A stretch of DNA of 64,000 nt, from positions 4,898,001 to 4,962,000 of the forward strand of contig NZ_CP009281.1 in the NCBI RefSeq assembly GCF_000758585.1. Direction: 5' to 3'. Shown here piece after piece: positions 1-8,736 of this stretch. Under the pieces are notes generated by a model that worked only from the letters and a program-made list of their open reading frames with translations, did not search any database and was not told where the DNA came from. How positions within the stretch are numbered: the first letter of the stretch is position 1; each line of letters starts with the position of its first letter. The position numbers and the translations under genes were made by a program. Source of the stretch: Paenibacillus sp. FSL R5-0345 (GTDB taxonomy: Bacteria > Bacillota > Bacilli > Paenibacillales > Paenibacillaceae).

Positions 1-620
1 CTTGTCCCGGCCATAATGTTTTGACCTGCTCTTCTATACTTAGATAGTCAGGCGAAAGACGATACATGATAAGATCCGCATTCTCCCTTGCCGCCGACAC
101 AAAATAAGCCGTGCCATCATCATCTTGAAACAGAGTACAGTCGCGTGACATGTTACCTGCCGGATTAAAGCTGCCACGAAAAACATACTCTCCATCAACC
201 GTCCCACAATCCGCTATCGCGCAGCGAGCATCAGAGTAGTCTCGTCCATTTTCCCAATGCATCCACATCACAAATCTTCCTGTAAGTTCGTTATAGAGCA
301 CTTTCGGGCGCTCAATGACCGCTCCAGTCCCGAATCCTCGATTCTCCACATCCCTAGGTTCAAGCTCCAAAGAGGTTCGGTGATAGATCGGTTTTACTGG
401 TGAATCCAGTGTAAGTACATCTTTGCGCCATTCCCAGTTCACTAAATCCATTGAACGATAACAGCTCACTTTCCGCCGATCTATACGGTTCTCGCCAAAC
501 CAATAATAATATCCATCCTTACAGAGCATGTGACCACCATGTGCATGAACAGGGTCTCCATTCCTATCCATAAGCGGAGCGATGTTCACCAAGGCTTCGC
601 ATTTCACGTTTACGTCCATT
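1..620 (-). CDS. GH43-like glycoside hydrolase, N-terminal part
   Basis: This is the N-terminal 206 residues of a cytoplasmic-type glycosidase; the gene runs off the left edge. I chose the ATG at 620 because GGAGG lies about seven bases upstream. The reading contains HAHGGHMLCKDGYYYWFGENR-like text near residues 24-44, then CYRSMDLVNWEW, and further blade-like repeats (ERPKVLYN, DDGTAYFVSA). These are typical of the five-bladed propeller GH43 enzymes, notably the 1,3-beta-galactanase-like branch. No signal peptide is visible at this start. The neighbouring upstream genes encode a sugar importer in the same direction, so it probably acts on imported oligosaccharides. The substrate cannot be set from sequence alone. 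Confidence 0.75.
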
Positions 621-651
621 TTTATCCTCCATGGAATCCAATTTATGAAAC

Positions 652-698
652 AAAAAAGCAGGTCCGGCCAAGGATGACCTTAACTGAACCTGCTGCTT
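652..698 (-). terminator. Rho-independent-like terminator
   Basis: Read on the minus strand, AGCAGGT and ACCTGCT arms enclose a loop that itself holds a small AAGG/CCTT hairpin. The right arm is followed by a run of T. It lies just after the solute-binding protein gene, so it likely ends or attenuates importer transcription before the GH43 gene. Confidence 0.6.
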
Positions 699-732
699 TA
701 GAAGAAACTCTTCATTAGTAATCCTATAGAGC

Positions 733-2406
733 TTATTTCAACCCCATTTGAGACATAACATCAACCTTACTGGCATTGTTGTACCATTCATTAATTTCTT
801 CAGTGATTTTCGTGCCTCCTTTTTCATGCCATTGTTTTACGAAATCATCGTACGCACTTAGCGGTTCCTTGCTGTAAATAATTTTGGTGAAGACCTCCTT
901 TTCCATCGTATTCAATTGTTCCCATGAAGTCTGCATAGTCTTAGTCGGTGGTCCGTTGAATGCGTTTGGAAGCAGGGCTTCACTATTCTCGTAAGAAATT
1001 ACATATCCTTCTTTAGTCGTTTCATCATTCGAAGCTGATCTAATCAAGACTCCATTGCTTGCTTCCATGCCTTTGGAAAGATCATAGAAAGATTGGCCTG
1101 GACCATCCACACTTGGTGTATTCTTGGTAAATGCCATCTTGCCTACACCTTGAGCAGCATCCAACGGAGTATTGAACTTCTTGGAATCAAAGACTACTTC
1201 ATCATTCACGATATCGTAATCATATCCCTGAGCATAACCATACTTGAAATCCCCGGTACCAAAGGCAGCATCATAAAGCTTGTCATAATACAGGAAGAAA
1301 GCTTCCATATTGTTAAAATCTTTATTGAACATGAAGACACCGTCATTTTGTTGACCTGATTGGTAAGTTCGATCGCTATTTACACCCTTAATAGTTGGAT
1401 AGGCTTTGATTTTAGCGCCTTTTACGTTGGTTTCCACATCTTTAACACTGCCATAGAGCCAAGGACGCCCCATTATAATCCCTGCTTTTCCTTCAGTGAA
1501 ATCAGCCAGTGCATCCCATGCACCCTGAGTAGCCAATTCCTTATTTAAATATCCCTTGGAGTACCAATCTTGAAGTTTAGCTAACGCTTCCTTTGTACCG
1601 TCAGCAACAGAACCATAGGTAAGCTTTCCATTGTCGTTATACCATTGACCTGGGAGGTTCTTTCCTGTGAAAGCACTAAAAATCATAACAGAATCACTTA
1701 CCCAACCCGTGTTATAAGAGTCTTTTCCTGAGAAATCAAATCCATAAGTATCGTTCTTTCCATTACCGTCCGGATCATCATTCGTAAAGGCAGCGATAAC
1801 CGTTTCAAATTCATCTATTGTAGTTGGCGCTTTTAAATTAAGTTTATCTAACCAGTCTTGACGGATAAGCAGGACCTGACCTTCGGTTAGATTAGGGGAG
1901 ATCGCCATACCATAAACCTTGCCGTCCTGTACGACCGGATTGAAGGTGGTTGGATATTGCTTATAAATTTCTTTTAGACGATCAGGCATATATTTGTTAA
2001 TATCATCCGCAATATCTTTTACAAGCCCAGATTGAATCAAATCGTTCTCTAGAGAGGTATCATACACAGGCAAGACGTCAGGGAGCTTCTCAGAACCCGT
2101 AAGTGCTAAACGAAGTTTTGTATTGTATTGGGACGCATCACCACCCAAAAGGGTAGTTTGAATGTTAATCCCTAGATTATCGACACCCCAACGGGTTAGC
2201 ACATTGTCATTCAAACTCTCGCCATTGATATATTTACCGGCATTCTCATCTTGTTGCTTGGCAATGCTTATAGTAATTGCAGGATCATATTTACCATCTT
2301 TGAGCACGGATTTTGCAGCGTTAGATTCTTTGCCATCAGAGCCGCACCCCGCAAGCAATCCCGCCATCAATGCAGTGGTTGTAAGTAAGACACCTGTTTT
2401 TTTCAT
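733..2406 (-). CDS. Extracellular sugar-binding lipoprotein (LplA/LipO-like)
   Basis: This 557-residue protein is the substrate-binding part of an ABC sugar importer. The N-terminus is a lipoprotein signal: basic start MKKT, a hydrophobic stretch, then a lipobox LLAGCGSD that places the lipidated Cys near residue 21. The rest reads as the large periplasmic-binding-like family seen in Paenibacillus LplA proteins. It includes calcium-loop-like DPDGNGKNDTYG around residues 212-223 and conserved GQVLLIRQDWLDKLNL text. Two permease genes lie directly upstream in the same direction (42-base gap to the nearest), so it is the last gene of a three-gene importer operon. The ligand is not predictable; nearby alpha-galactosidase and beta-mannosidase genes suggest galactomannan oligosaccharides. 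Confidence 0.9.
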   Translation of the reverse strand: MKKTGVLLTTTALMAGLLAGCGSDGKESNAAKSVLKDGKYDPAITISIAKQQDENAGKYINGESLNDNVLTRWGVDNLGINIQTTLLGGDASQYNTKLRLALTGSEKLPDVLPVYDTSLENDLIQSGLVKDIADDINKYMPDRLKEIYKQYPTTFNPVVQDGKVYGMAISPNLTEGQVLLIRQDWLDKLNLKAPTTIDEFETVIAAFTNDDPDGNGKNDTYGFDFSGKDSYNTGWVSDSVMIFSAFTGKNLPGQWYNDNGKLTYGSVADGTKEALAKLQDWYSKGYLNKELATQGAWDALADFTEGKAGIIMGRPWLYGSVKDVETNVKGAKIKAYPTIKGVNSDRTYQSGQQNDGVFMFNKDFNNMEAFFLYYDKLYDAAFGTGDFKYGYAQGYDYDIVNDEVVFDSKKFNTPLDAAQGVGKMAFTKNTPSVDGPGQSFYDLSKGMEASNGVLIRSASNDETTKEGYVISYENSEALLPNAFNGPPTKTMQTSWEQLNTMEKEVFTKIIYSKEPLSAYDDFVKQWHEKGGTKITEEINEWYNNASKVDVMSQMGLK

Positions 2407-2447
2407 CGATAATCTCCTTCAAGTTAAAATTTTTATTTGTTTGCTCC

Positions 2448-3317
2448 TTATTCTTTTACAGCACCCAGAACGATACCTTTTACGAAGTATTTTTGCAGGA
2501 AAGGGTACACCAGGATGATCGGCAGTGTGCTAATAAATATTTGGGCAGCCTTTATACTTTGTTCTGACAAAGCCGCCGCTTCGGATTGACTAAGTGCCAT
2601 ACTCTGCGCTGAACCTTGCACAACTACGGTCTGTAAGAACGAAGCTAACGGATAATCGGTTGTATTCGACATATACAAAATTCCATCAAACCAAGCATTC
2701 CAGTTCCCAACCATGATAAACAATCCAACGGTTGCCAATCCGGGTAAGGAGAGCGGAAGATAGATTTTCCGGAAGATGACGAAGAACGAAGCACCATCGA
2801 TAAATGCCGCTTCTTCAAGCGCCTTAGGGATCGTCTTAAAGAAGTTCATAATCAGAATCAAATTGTAAGCTCCAAAAGCACCTGGAAGAACAAGCGACCA
2901 GATCGTGTCTTTTAATCCAAGCTTAGTGACTAATATATAAGAAGGAATCAACCCGCCCGAAAACAGCATAGTGAATATAAAAATCCACATTAAAGCATTG
3001 CGTCCCCGAAAATCTTTCGATAAGGCATACCCAGCAGTCGTAATAATGAACATACTGATGAATGTCCCCATAATGGTTCTTATCACGGAAATCCACATGG
3101 AACCCGTAAAGTTAGAGTTATTAAAGGTTTTGACATAGGCATCCACATTCAAATCAACCGGCCAGAAGGATACCAAATTACCATTAATCGCCGTCTTACT
3201 ACTAAATGATTGTGCTAACAAATGAAGCATTGGCAGTAAACAAGATAATGCTACCAGAATCAGAAGGATATGATTGAAAATCGAAAATATCCTATATCCC
3301 TTGGACTTATAATACAC
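2448..3317 (-). CDS. Sugar ABC transporter permease, LplC/MalG type
   Basis: This is an integral membrane permease of about 289 residues with six hydrophobic stretches. The EAA loop reads EEAAFIDGASFFVIFRKIYLP, the contact site for the ATPase. The C-terminal YPFLQKYFVKGIVLGAVKE is typical of the LplC group. I prefer the GTG at 3317: AGGAGG sits seven bases before it, whereas an earlier in-frame GTG at 3323 is too close to that site. It lies between the binding protein gene and the partner permease. No ATPase gene is nearby, so the importer presumably shares a multi-sugar ATPase (MsmX-like) encoded elsewhere. Confidence 0.9.
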   Translation of the reverse strand: MYYKSKGYRIFSIFNHILLILVALSCLLPMLHLLAQSFSSKTAINGNLVSFWPVDLNVDAYVKTFNNSNFTGSMWISVIRTIMGTFISMFIITTAGYALSKDFRGRNALMWIFIFTMLFSGGLIPSYILVTKLGLKDTIWSLVLPGAFGAYNLILIMNFFKTIPKALEEAAFIDGASFFVIFRKIYLPLSLPGLATVGLFIMVGNWNAWFDGILYMSNTTDYPLASFLQTVVVQGSAQSMALSQSEAAALSEQSIKAAQIFISTLPIILVYPFLQKYFVKGIVLGAVKE

Positions 3318-3395
3318 TCCCACTCCTCCTAAAAGTTTTGTAAGCGATACTTCAGTACATCTTCTTTATAATAGACTCGCTTAAAAAACGTCGGT

Positions 3396-4364
3396 TTAGA
3401 ATATTTTATAGTTGGCAACCTTGTATGCAATTCGATAGGAAATAACAATTAAGATGAAACTGATACCCGATTTAAACAAGCCCACAGCAGTACCGAAACC
3501 GTATTGACCATTCAATAATGAGGAGCGATAGACGTAAGTATCAATGATATCTCCCGTACTATATACAAGCGGATTGTATAAGTTGAAAATCTGATCGAAT
3601 CCAGCATCTAGAATATTACCAAGACTTAACGTAGCAATTACAATGATCATCGGCATCATACTTGGTAGCGTAACATGACGTATTTGCTGACGCCGTGAAG
3701 CACCGTCTATCTCAGCAGCCTCATAATAAGAAGGATCAATTCCTGTAATGACTGCCAAATAGACAATCATACCAAAACCAAAGTTCTTCCATAAATCACT
3801 AATAATGATCGTAGGTCTGAACAGCGTCGGATCGCCCAAGAAGTATATCGGTTTGATTCCCAATAAATTCGTAAGAAGGTGATTAATACCGCCGTCAAGA
3901 CCTAAGATATCGATCATGATTCCGGCAACCGTTACCCAAGATAAGAAATGCGGTAAATATACTAACGTTTGAATGCTCTTTTTAATCCCCATATTTCTGA
4001 TTTCGCTTAAGAGGATTGCCATGAAAATTGGAACGATAATCCCGACTATAATTTTGATTACGGCAATAATAAGAGTGTTGTAGATAGACTGCGTCGCTTC
4101 TTTATACTGAAATATTCTCGCGAAATTATCCCACCCAATCCAAGTTGAACCTGTAAGTCCGAGCCACGGCTTGTAATCCTGAAATGCCATAATCAATCCA
4201 ACCATAGGGCCGTATGCGAAAATTAGAACGAATACTAATGCCGGAATACACAAAATGTACAAAGGCCAATTTTTCTTGATTTCCTTTTTCCAAGGATTTT
4301 TCTTTTTCTTCAGAACGTCGACTTTTCTCCCCTGTTTGACCTGGGTATTGATTACCTGTGCTAT
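3396..4364 (-). CDS. Sugar ABC transporter permease, LplB type, with apparent ATA start
   Basis: This first gene of the importer operon encodes the second membrane subunit. The conserved core has EEAAEIDGASRRQQIRH-like text (EAA loop, here YYEAAEIDGASRRQ) and the family start KKNWPLYILCIPALVFV. The first conventional start in frame is a TTG at 4262, which would cut off the conserved KEIKKNWP segment. The frame is open to 4379, and the best-placed codon is ATA at 4364, eight bases after AAGGGGG. Reading it as start gives MAQVINTQVKQG, then VDVLKKKKNPWKKEIKKNW, a normal LplB N-terminus, and 322 residues in total. Either ATA is used, or ATG mutated to ATA and expression is poor, or this is a base error. 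Confidence 0.8.
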   Translation of the reverse strand: MAQVINTQVKQGRKVDVLKKKKNPWKKEIKKNWPLYILCIPALVFVLIFAYGPMVGLIMAFQDYKPWLGLTGSTWIGWDNFARIFQYKEATQSIYNTLIIAVIKIIVGIIVPIFMAILLSEIRNMGIKKSIQTLVYLPHFLSWVTVAGIMIDILGLDGGINHLLTNLLGIKPIYFLGDPTLFRPTIIISDLWKNFGFGMIVYLAVITGIDPSYYEAAEIDGASRRQQIRHVTLPSMMPMIIVIATLSLGNILDAGFDQIFNLYNPLVYSTGDIIDTYVYRSSLLNGQYGFGTAVGLFKSGISFILIVISYRIAYKVANYKIF

Positions 4365-4370
4365 TGTGCT

Positions 4371-4378
4371 TACCCCCT
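4371..4378 (-). promoter_or_regulatory. Ribosome-binding site supporting the ATA start
   Basis: The minus strand reads AAGGGGG at this position, about eight bases before the ATA at 4364. It is the only strong Shine-Dalgarno-like site in reach of the permease frame. A different frame starts with ATG at 4392 but lies upstream of the site. Confidence 0.6.
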
Positions 4379-4427
4379 TCTACATGCTTCATGCTCAGTT
4401 GCTCATTTCTTTCAGGTTTAATGATAA

Positions 4428-4441
4428 CAAAAGCGCTTTCA
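4428..4441. promoter_or_regulatory. cre-like site 1 in divergent region
   Basis: The minus strand reads TGAAAGCGCTTTTG, matching 12 of 14 positions of the Firmicute CcpA consensus TGWAANCGNTNWCA. It lies between the importer operon and the kinase gene, so it could repress either. Confidence 0.5.
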
Positions 4442-4478
4442 TGCTAAAATGTCTCAATCTAAACATCATAGCCACACG

Positions 4479-4492
4479 CTAAACATGTTTAG
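4479..4492. promoter_or_regulatory. Perfect 14-base palindrome, candidate operator
   Basis: CTAAACATGTTTAG is perfectly self-complementary. A direct partial copy (TCTAAACATCAT) lies about 20 bases to the left. It overlaps the edge of a cre-like site in the divergent region and may bind a local regulator, for example the YesN-like or AraC protein. This is inference from position only. Confidence 0.4.
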
Positions 4493-4503
4493 AAACGCTT
4501 TCA
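4490..4503. promoter_or_regulatory. cre-like site 2 in divergent region
   Basis: The minus strand reads TGAAAGCGTTTCTA, 12 of 14 matches to the CcpA consensus. It is the second such site between the importer and kinase genes. Confidence 0.45.
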
Positions 4504-4613
4504 TTTCGAGAATTCTATTTCCTTTTTCTTTTAGAAGTTATGGATTATTATGTTCTTACATCTCTTTATACTAAATCTAGGAAAAGTCAGTTGTAGCGAC
4601 AGGGGTAATGAAT

Positions 4614-6341
4614 ATGATTAAAAAAGTGAATATGAAACGGTTCATATACTTTTTCGTCTTTTTTCTTTTGCTTACATTAAGCTTGTTTTTCGTGATGAAC
4701 TCCCTTGGATCAAAAACCATTCAAGAAAGCTTAGTTAACTCTTCCAAAAATCAGCTTGCCTACACGGAGAGCATTATGAACGGGATCATATCAGAGGCAA
4801 GTTTATACGGCATCCAGTATACCGCTGACACCTCCGTCCGCTTCTATCAAGGCCGCATCCAAGAGTTGAACATTTACGATGCTCAAATGAAAAAAAACGA
4901 TATCTACGATCGGATATCGGCTCCACTTCTCTCTAGCCAAGCCGTGGAATCCATAGGAATCTACTGGAAATCGGATGGCACTTTTATTTTCACTGGTCAT
5001 GATTCACTAGCCAAAAGGCCCTTTGAGACAGTAACTCAGCGAGGTTGGCAGATCGTGAATAACAGTTTGTATTATTTTTCGATTTATCCGTATATTCATG
5101 AGCCTACAAATCCCGCAAATATTCAATACATTGTGGGCGTTAAGTTAAAAAAAGAATATTTAGCAAGCCTGCTTGAGAAAGCGGTTAACGGCGAGAGCTC
5201 TAATGCCTTTTTCCTCGTAAACAAAAGCTTAATGATAAGTAATAAAGCCGTGGATAGCCATATCGAGGCAAAGGTCAAAGAAACGATTACACCCAACACA
5301 CAAGAGATACTAAAGTTTGATTATCATATCAATGGTGACGATTATTATGTCCTTTCTAAGTATATTGAGCCTATCGATACGTACCTTGTCACCTATACGC
5401 GTATGAGTGATTTCTTGAATCCGCTTAACCAGAATAAACAAGTTTTCTTTGTCAGTATCCTAATTATTCTAATCATTGGGCTTATCGTTATTTTTATGTT
5501 CTATCGAAATTATTATAGAAACGTGTATCTTCTAGACAAGAAATTCAATCAAGTAGAACAAGGAAATTACAGCACCCGAATTAGTGAGAATCCGGACAAT
5601 CAGTTTTATAGTTTATTTAAAAGTTTTAACCATATGGTGGCCAAAATCCAAGCTCTATTTTCTTCATTAAAGATTGAAACTGAGCTTCGAAGAAACGCTG
5701 AAATAAAGCAACTCCAGGCCCAGATCAATCCACATTTCCTTTATAATAATTTGTTTTTTATTATGGCTGTGGCAAAAACATCACCGGAAGCTGTGATGCA
5801 GATGAGCAAGCATTTAGCAGAATACTATCGTTACCTGACAAAAATGAACTCAGACGATGTCACACTTTCCTCTGAATTAAAGCTTGCGGATCATTTTTTA
5901 TCCATAATGTCTCTTTCCAAAAAAATAAATTATGATATCAACCTGCCCCCAGAGCTGGGAGATCAACGTATTATGCCACTCATAATTCAGCCTATTGTCG
6001 AGAACGCGATTCAACATGGCATTGAAGAGCATCAAGGCGCTTATCGCGTTTCTATAGATGTAAAACCTCTCGATACCGGGGCGATGATAATTGTAGCTGA
6101 TGATGGAAAAGGACTTACACCTGACGAAATAAGCCAGCTAATGATCAGACTTGAGAATGAATCTCCCCCTGAAGGAGCTAGAGGGATCGGTCTTTGGAAT
6201 ATTCATCATCGCCTCAAAAACGCGTATGGCGAATTAAGTGGACTGCGCTTTTTTCTCAATGATTGGGGCGGTTTATCCGTTCTGGCATTCATAGATTTCT
6301 CGCTTGAAGAAGGAGGACAACATGCGATTATTGATCGTTGA
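4614..6341 (+). CDS. YesM-like sensor histidine kinase
   Basis: This membrane kinase is expected to sense an extracellular carbohydrate signal and phosphorylate the response regulator encoded next. A hydrophobic segment near the N-terminus (FIYFFVFFLLLTLSLFF) and a second near residues 275-297 bracket an extracellular domain. A HAMP-like linker follows. The His-kinase motif QAQINPHFLYNNL places the phospho-His near residue 373. The ATPase has an N box QPIVENAIQHG (about 459-469), VADDGKGL (about 494-501) and a G box GARGIGLWNI (about 520). I prefer the ATG at 4614 over the one at 4608, because AGGGG at 4601 is only two bases from the latter. It overlaps the regulator gene by 20 bases and is divergent from the importer it probably controls. 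Confidence 0.88.
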   Translation: MIKKVNMKRFIYFFVFFLLLTLSLFFVMNSLGSKTIQESLVNSSKNQLAYTESIMNGIISEASLYGIQYTADTSVRFYQGRIQELNIYDAQMKKNDIYDRISAPLLSSQAVESIGIYWKSDGTFIFTGHDSLAKRPFETVTQRGWQIVNNSLYYFSIYPYIHEPTNPANIQYIVGVKLKKEYLASLLEKAVNGESSNAFFLVNKSLMISNKAVDSHIEAKVKETITPNTQEILKFDYHINGDDYYVLSKYIEPIDTYLVTYTRMSDFLNPLNQNKQVFFVSILIILIIGLIVIFMFYRNYYRNVYLLDKKFNQVEQGNYSTRISENPDNQFYSLFKSFNHMVAKIQALFSSLKIETELRRNAEIKQLQAQINPHFLYNNLFFIMAVAKTSPEAVMQMSKHLAEYYRYLTKMNSDDVTLSSELKLADHFLSIMSLSKKINYDINLPPELGDQRIMPLIIQPIVENAIQHGIEEHQGAYRVSIDVKPLDTGAMIIVADDGKGLTPDEISQLMIRLENESPPEGARGIGLWNIHHRLKNAYGELSGLRFFLNDWGGLSVLAFIDFSLEEGGQHAIIDR

Positions 6342-7677
6342 TGACGGGCATTACATTGTTGAGTATTTAAAACACCTGCTGGATTGGAGCACATTCGGGA
6401 TCGAACATGTTGAGACTACAACAAATTCAATTGAAGCCAAGGAGCTCCTCAATCGAAATCATGTGGATATTCTGATTACAGATATTCGTATGCCTGAAGT
6501 ATCAGGCATTGATTTATTGCAGCATATACATGAAATGAAGATCAAAACTAAGGTAGTTTTTCTCTCCGGTTATTCACAATTTGATTATGCACAACAAGCT
6601 ATCCGTCTCGGAGCGCTAGATTATTTACTCAAACCTGTGGATAAAGAGGATATGGAAAAAGCTATGAGTCAAGTGATTGAGAGTATTGAGAAGCAGTCAA
6701 CAGCCTTAGTGGAATGGGAAAAGCTAGACGGTCTTGGTTACTTACTGTCCGTTATCGGTGAAAACCCCTCTGCATGCAATGACTTTAGCACCTATAATAC
6801 TGCTCTACGTAATAAACAATTTTGCTTCTTTCATATCCCAAATTCGACTGAGAAAGATGAGATGACGCTTAGAGACAATTGTGACGGTTTGGAGAGCTTT
6901 ATTTGGAGCACTCCCTCGGTTATCACAGGTATTATTCAGAAGTCTAATACCGTGAGTCTCGCAAGTAACATCCCTCTTATAGCTTTTTCAGAGGTGTTTG
7001 AGTTCTCTCAGAGGAATACTGTTCGGCATATCTTTCATCACTTCTTTTTCAATGAAAATGTAACGGTCAGTGACTTTGCCATACTGCGTGACCTTGCTAT
7101 TCTTCCCAAATTTGAACCCGGAGAATGGGAGCTTACGAGAAAAGATTTAATGAAGAACTTTGCTAAGCTCACATCACGAAAGCATAAGTGTCTCTATGTT
7201 CTGGAATTGATTCATATGTTGTATTGCATAACCCCAAAGATACAATTAACCGAGGCGCCAGACTGGATATTCAATCAATTAACAGATCCGGGTACAGCTC
7301 TCCAATCGATCTTGCAGAGCATCACCCAATTAGATAGAAGTGCTAAATTCTCCAATCACAATATTGTGCATACGATTCAAAGCTATATCTCCGATCATAT
7401 TAATGAGTGCTTGAGTCTGGAGGACTTAGGAAAAATTGTTCACCTTCATCCGGTTTACCTTTCTAAATTATATAAGCAGGAAACGGGTGAGAATTTATCA
7501 AGCTTTATTTCATTCAAAAGATTGGAAAAGGCCTCCAAACTATTGATCGGTTCAAACTTACATGTGCTCGATATTTCACATCTAGTCGGATACAAAAAGC
7601 CTCAATATTTCATTAAGCTATTCAAAGATCAGTATGGTATCACTCCCTATCAATATCGAAGACAACAGATTAAATAA
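6322..7677 (+). CDS. YesN-like response regulator (REC plus AraC HTH)
   Basis: This cytoplasmic transcription activator has 451 residues. The receiver domain starts MRLLIVDDGHYIVEYL; the phospho-acceptor is Asp54 in LITDIRMPEVSG, and the conserved Lys is in YLLKPVDKEDM. A long middle region has no motif that I recognise. The C-terminal AraC-type double helix-turn-helix spans about residues 352-451 (ISDHINECLSLEDLGKIVHL through YFIKLFKDQYGITPYQYRR). The start chosen is the ATG at 6322, five bases after AGGAGG. It overlaps the kinase end by 20 bases, so translation is probably coupled. Likely target: the divergent LplABC-like importer. Confidence 0.9.
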   Translation: MRLLIVDDGHYIVEYLKHLLDWSTFGIEHVETTTNSIEAKELLNRNHVDILITDIRMPEVSGIDLLQHIHEMKIKTKVVFLSGYSQFDYAQQAIRLGALDYLLKPVDKEDMEKAMSQVIESIEKQSTALVEWEKLDGLGYLLSVIGENPSACNDFSTYNTALRNKQFCFFHIPNSTEKDEMTLRDNCDGLESFIWSTPSVITGIIQKSNTVSLASNIPLIAFSEVFEFSQRNTVRHIFHHFFFNENVTVSDFAILRDLAILPKFEPGEWELTRKDLMKNFAKLTSRKHKCLYVLELIHMLYCITPKIQLTEAPDWIFNQLTDPGTALQSILQSITQLDRSAKFSNHNIVHTIQSYISDHINECLSLEDLGKIVHLHPVYLSKLYKQETGENLSSFISFKRLEKASKLLIGSNLHVLDISHLVGYKKPQYFIKLFKDQYGITPYQYRRQQIK

Positions 7678-7724
7678 TTTGTGATTTGTAACTAACCCCT
7701 CCTTTACTTTGTTGATGAGATTCA

Positions 7725-7738
7725 CCAAAGCGTTTACA
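7725..7738. promoter_or_regulatory. cre-like site before AraC gene
   Basis: The minus strand reads TGTAAACGCTTTGG, 12 of 14 matches to the CcpA consensus. It lies about 75 bases before the AraC regulator start, so that regulator may be under catabolite control. Confidence 0.45.
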
Positions 7739-7813
7739 CTTAAGAGAGAGTGAGTTCTCTTTAGTAATTTATTGATCTATACTCAAAAGTCTTTCTGGAA
7801 AGGAAATCTGCTA

Positions 7814-8692
7814 ATGTTACGTTCCTCCTACACCTTTCGCTCGGAAGAAGAAGCATCCATGCTTCTGTTTGATTCTATCGGCTGGGAACAAGTTGATTCA
7901 TCTGCCTATTCATTCAACGGCCAGAATCGGACGGAGAGAAGCTGTGTAATTTTTCAGTACACCTTATCGGGAGAGGGTAGAATTGAAATAGATGGGGTTG
8001 TTCATCGATTAACGAAGGGCAAAGCTTTTCTAGTGACTGTCCCCAGTATACACAGGTACTATTATCCGGAAGATGGCACCGAGCCTTGGGAATTTTTATG
8101 GATCAATCTGCGGGGTCCTTTAGCGATTTCATTGTGGAGCCAACTTGCCGCTCATTGCGGTCCAATTATTGAACTCCCCCAGGAATCAGTTTCGATAGAT
8201 TTATTGTGGAGCATTTTCAAGGACATACAGGTTCATGAAGAAAGGGATTTGCATCTTTTAACGGGAAAAGTCTTTCAATGGATCTTGTCCGTGGAGAAAT
8301 ATCTCAAGAAACCTAATATGTTAACCACCTATATAAAAAATGACAAGCTTCACGCCGCTATTCAATTTATGAAAGAGGATCTGCATAATAATAATCTAAG
8401 CTTAGATGATGTCGCTGCGCATGTAGGCGTTTCTAAACATCACCTTTGCAGACTGTTTCAAAAAAACATCAATCTTTCACCCTTTGAGTATTTAAAAAGA
8501 AGGCGGATTGAGTTGGCAGCATCTAAACTTAAAACAACAGATTTGAGCATCAACCAGATCGCCACGGAAACAGGATTTGACAATGCCAGCTATTTCGGAA
8601 AAGTTTTCCGTTCCTATTTCGGGGTCAATCCCTCGACGTATCGAGAACAGGATCTAGAGTTCCTAACCAAACATGTGTTTTTTGAAAATTAA
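7814..8692 (+). CDS. AraC-family transcription regulator (cupin plus HTH)
   Basis: This 292-residue regulator has an N-terminal cupin-like sugar-sensing domain (GEGRIEIDGVVHRLTKGKAF, then PSIHRYYYPED) and a C-terminal AraC double helix-turn-helix at about residues 185-280. The second helix region reads INQIATETGFDNASYFGKVF and the end FGVNPSTYREQ. I chose the ATG at 7814, with AAAGGAAA upstream, rather than an in-frame TTG at 7772. It converges on the GH36 alpha-galactosidase gene and probably controls that gene or the adjacent beta-mannosidase. Its ligand may be melibiose or a similar galactoside, which is inference from the neighbourhood. Confidence 0.87.
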   Translation: MLRSSYTFRSEEEASMLLFDSIGWEQVDSSAYSFNGQNRTERSCVIFQYTLSGEGRIEIDGVVHRLTKGKAFLVTVPSIHRYYYPEDGTEPWEFLWINLRGPLAISLWSQLAAHCGPIIELPQESVSIDLLWSIFKDIQVHEERDLHLLTGKVFQWILSVEKYLKKPNMLTTYIKNDKLHAAIQFMKEDLHNNNLSLDDVAAHVGVSKHHLCRLFQKNINLSPFEYLKRRRIELAASKLKTTDLSINQIATETGFDNASYFGKVFRSYFGVNPSTYREQDLEFLTKHVFFEN

Positions 8693-8705
8693 TCCATATA
8701 AAAAA

Positions 8706-8735
8706 GGAGCAAGCCAGTGGCTTACTCCTTTTCTT
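8706..8735. terminator. Bidirectional terminator between convergent genes
   Basis: The arms GGAGCAAGCC and GGCTTACTCC pair except for one position, around a three-base loop. The stem is flanked by an A run on the left and a T run on the right, so it can end both the AraC gene and the GH36 gene. Confidence 0.8.
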
Positions 8736-8736
8736 A

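Noticed and set aside
4126..4392. Separate 88-residue minus-strand gene beginning with ATG at 4392
   Set aside because: It overlaps the permease in another frame, and its tail (RPYGWIDYG) is a shifted reading of conserved permease text. The permease frame explains the region better.
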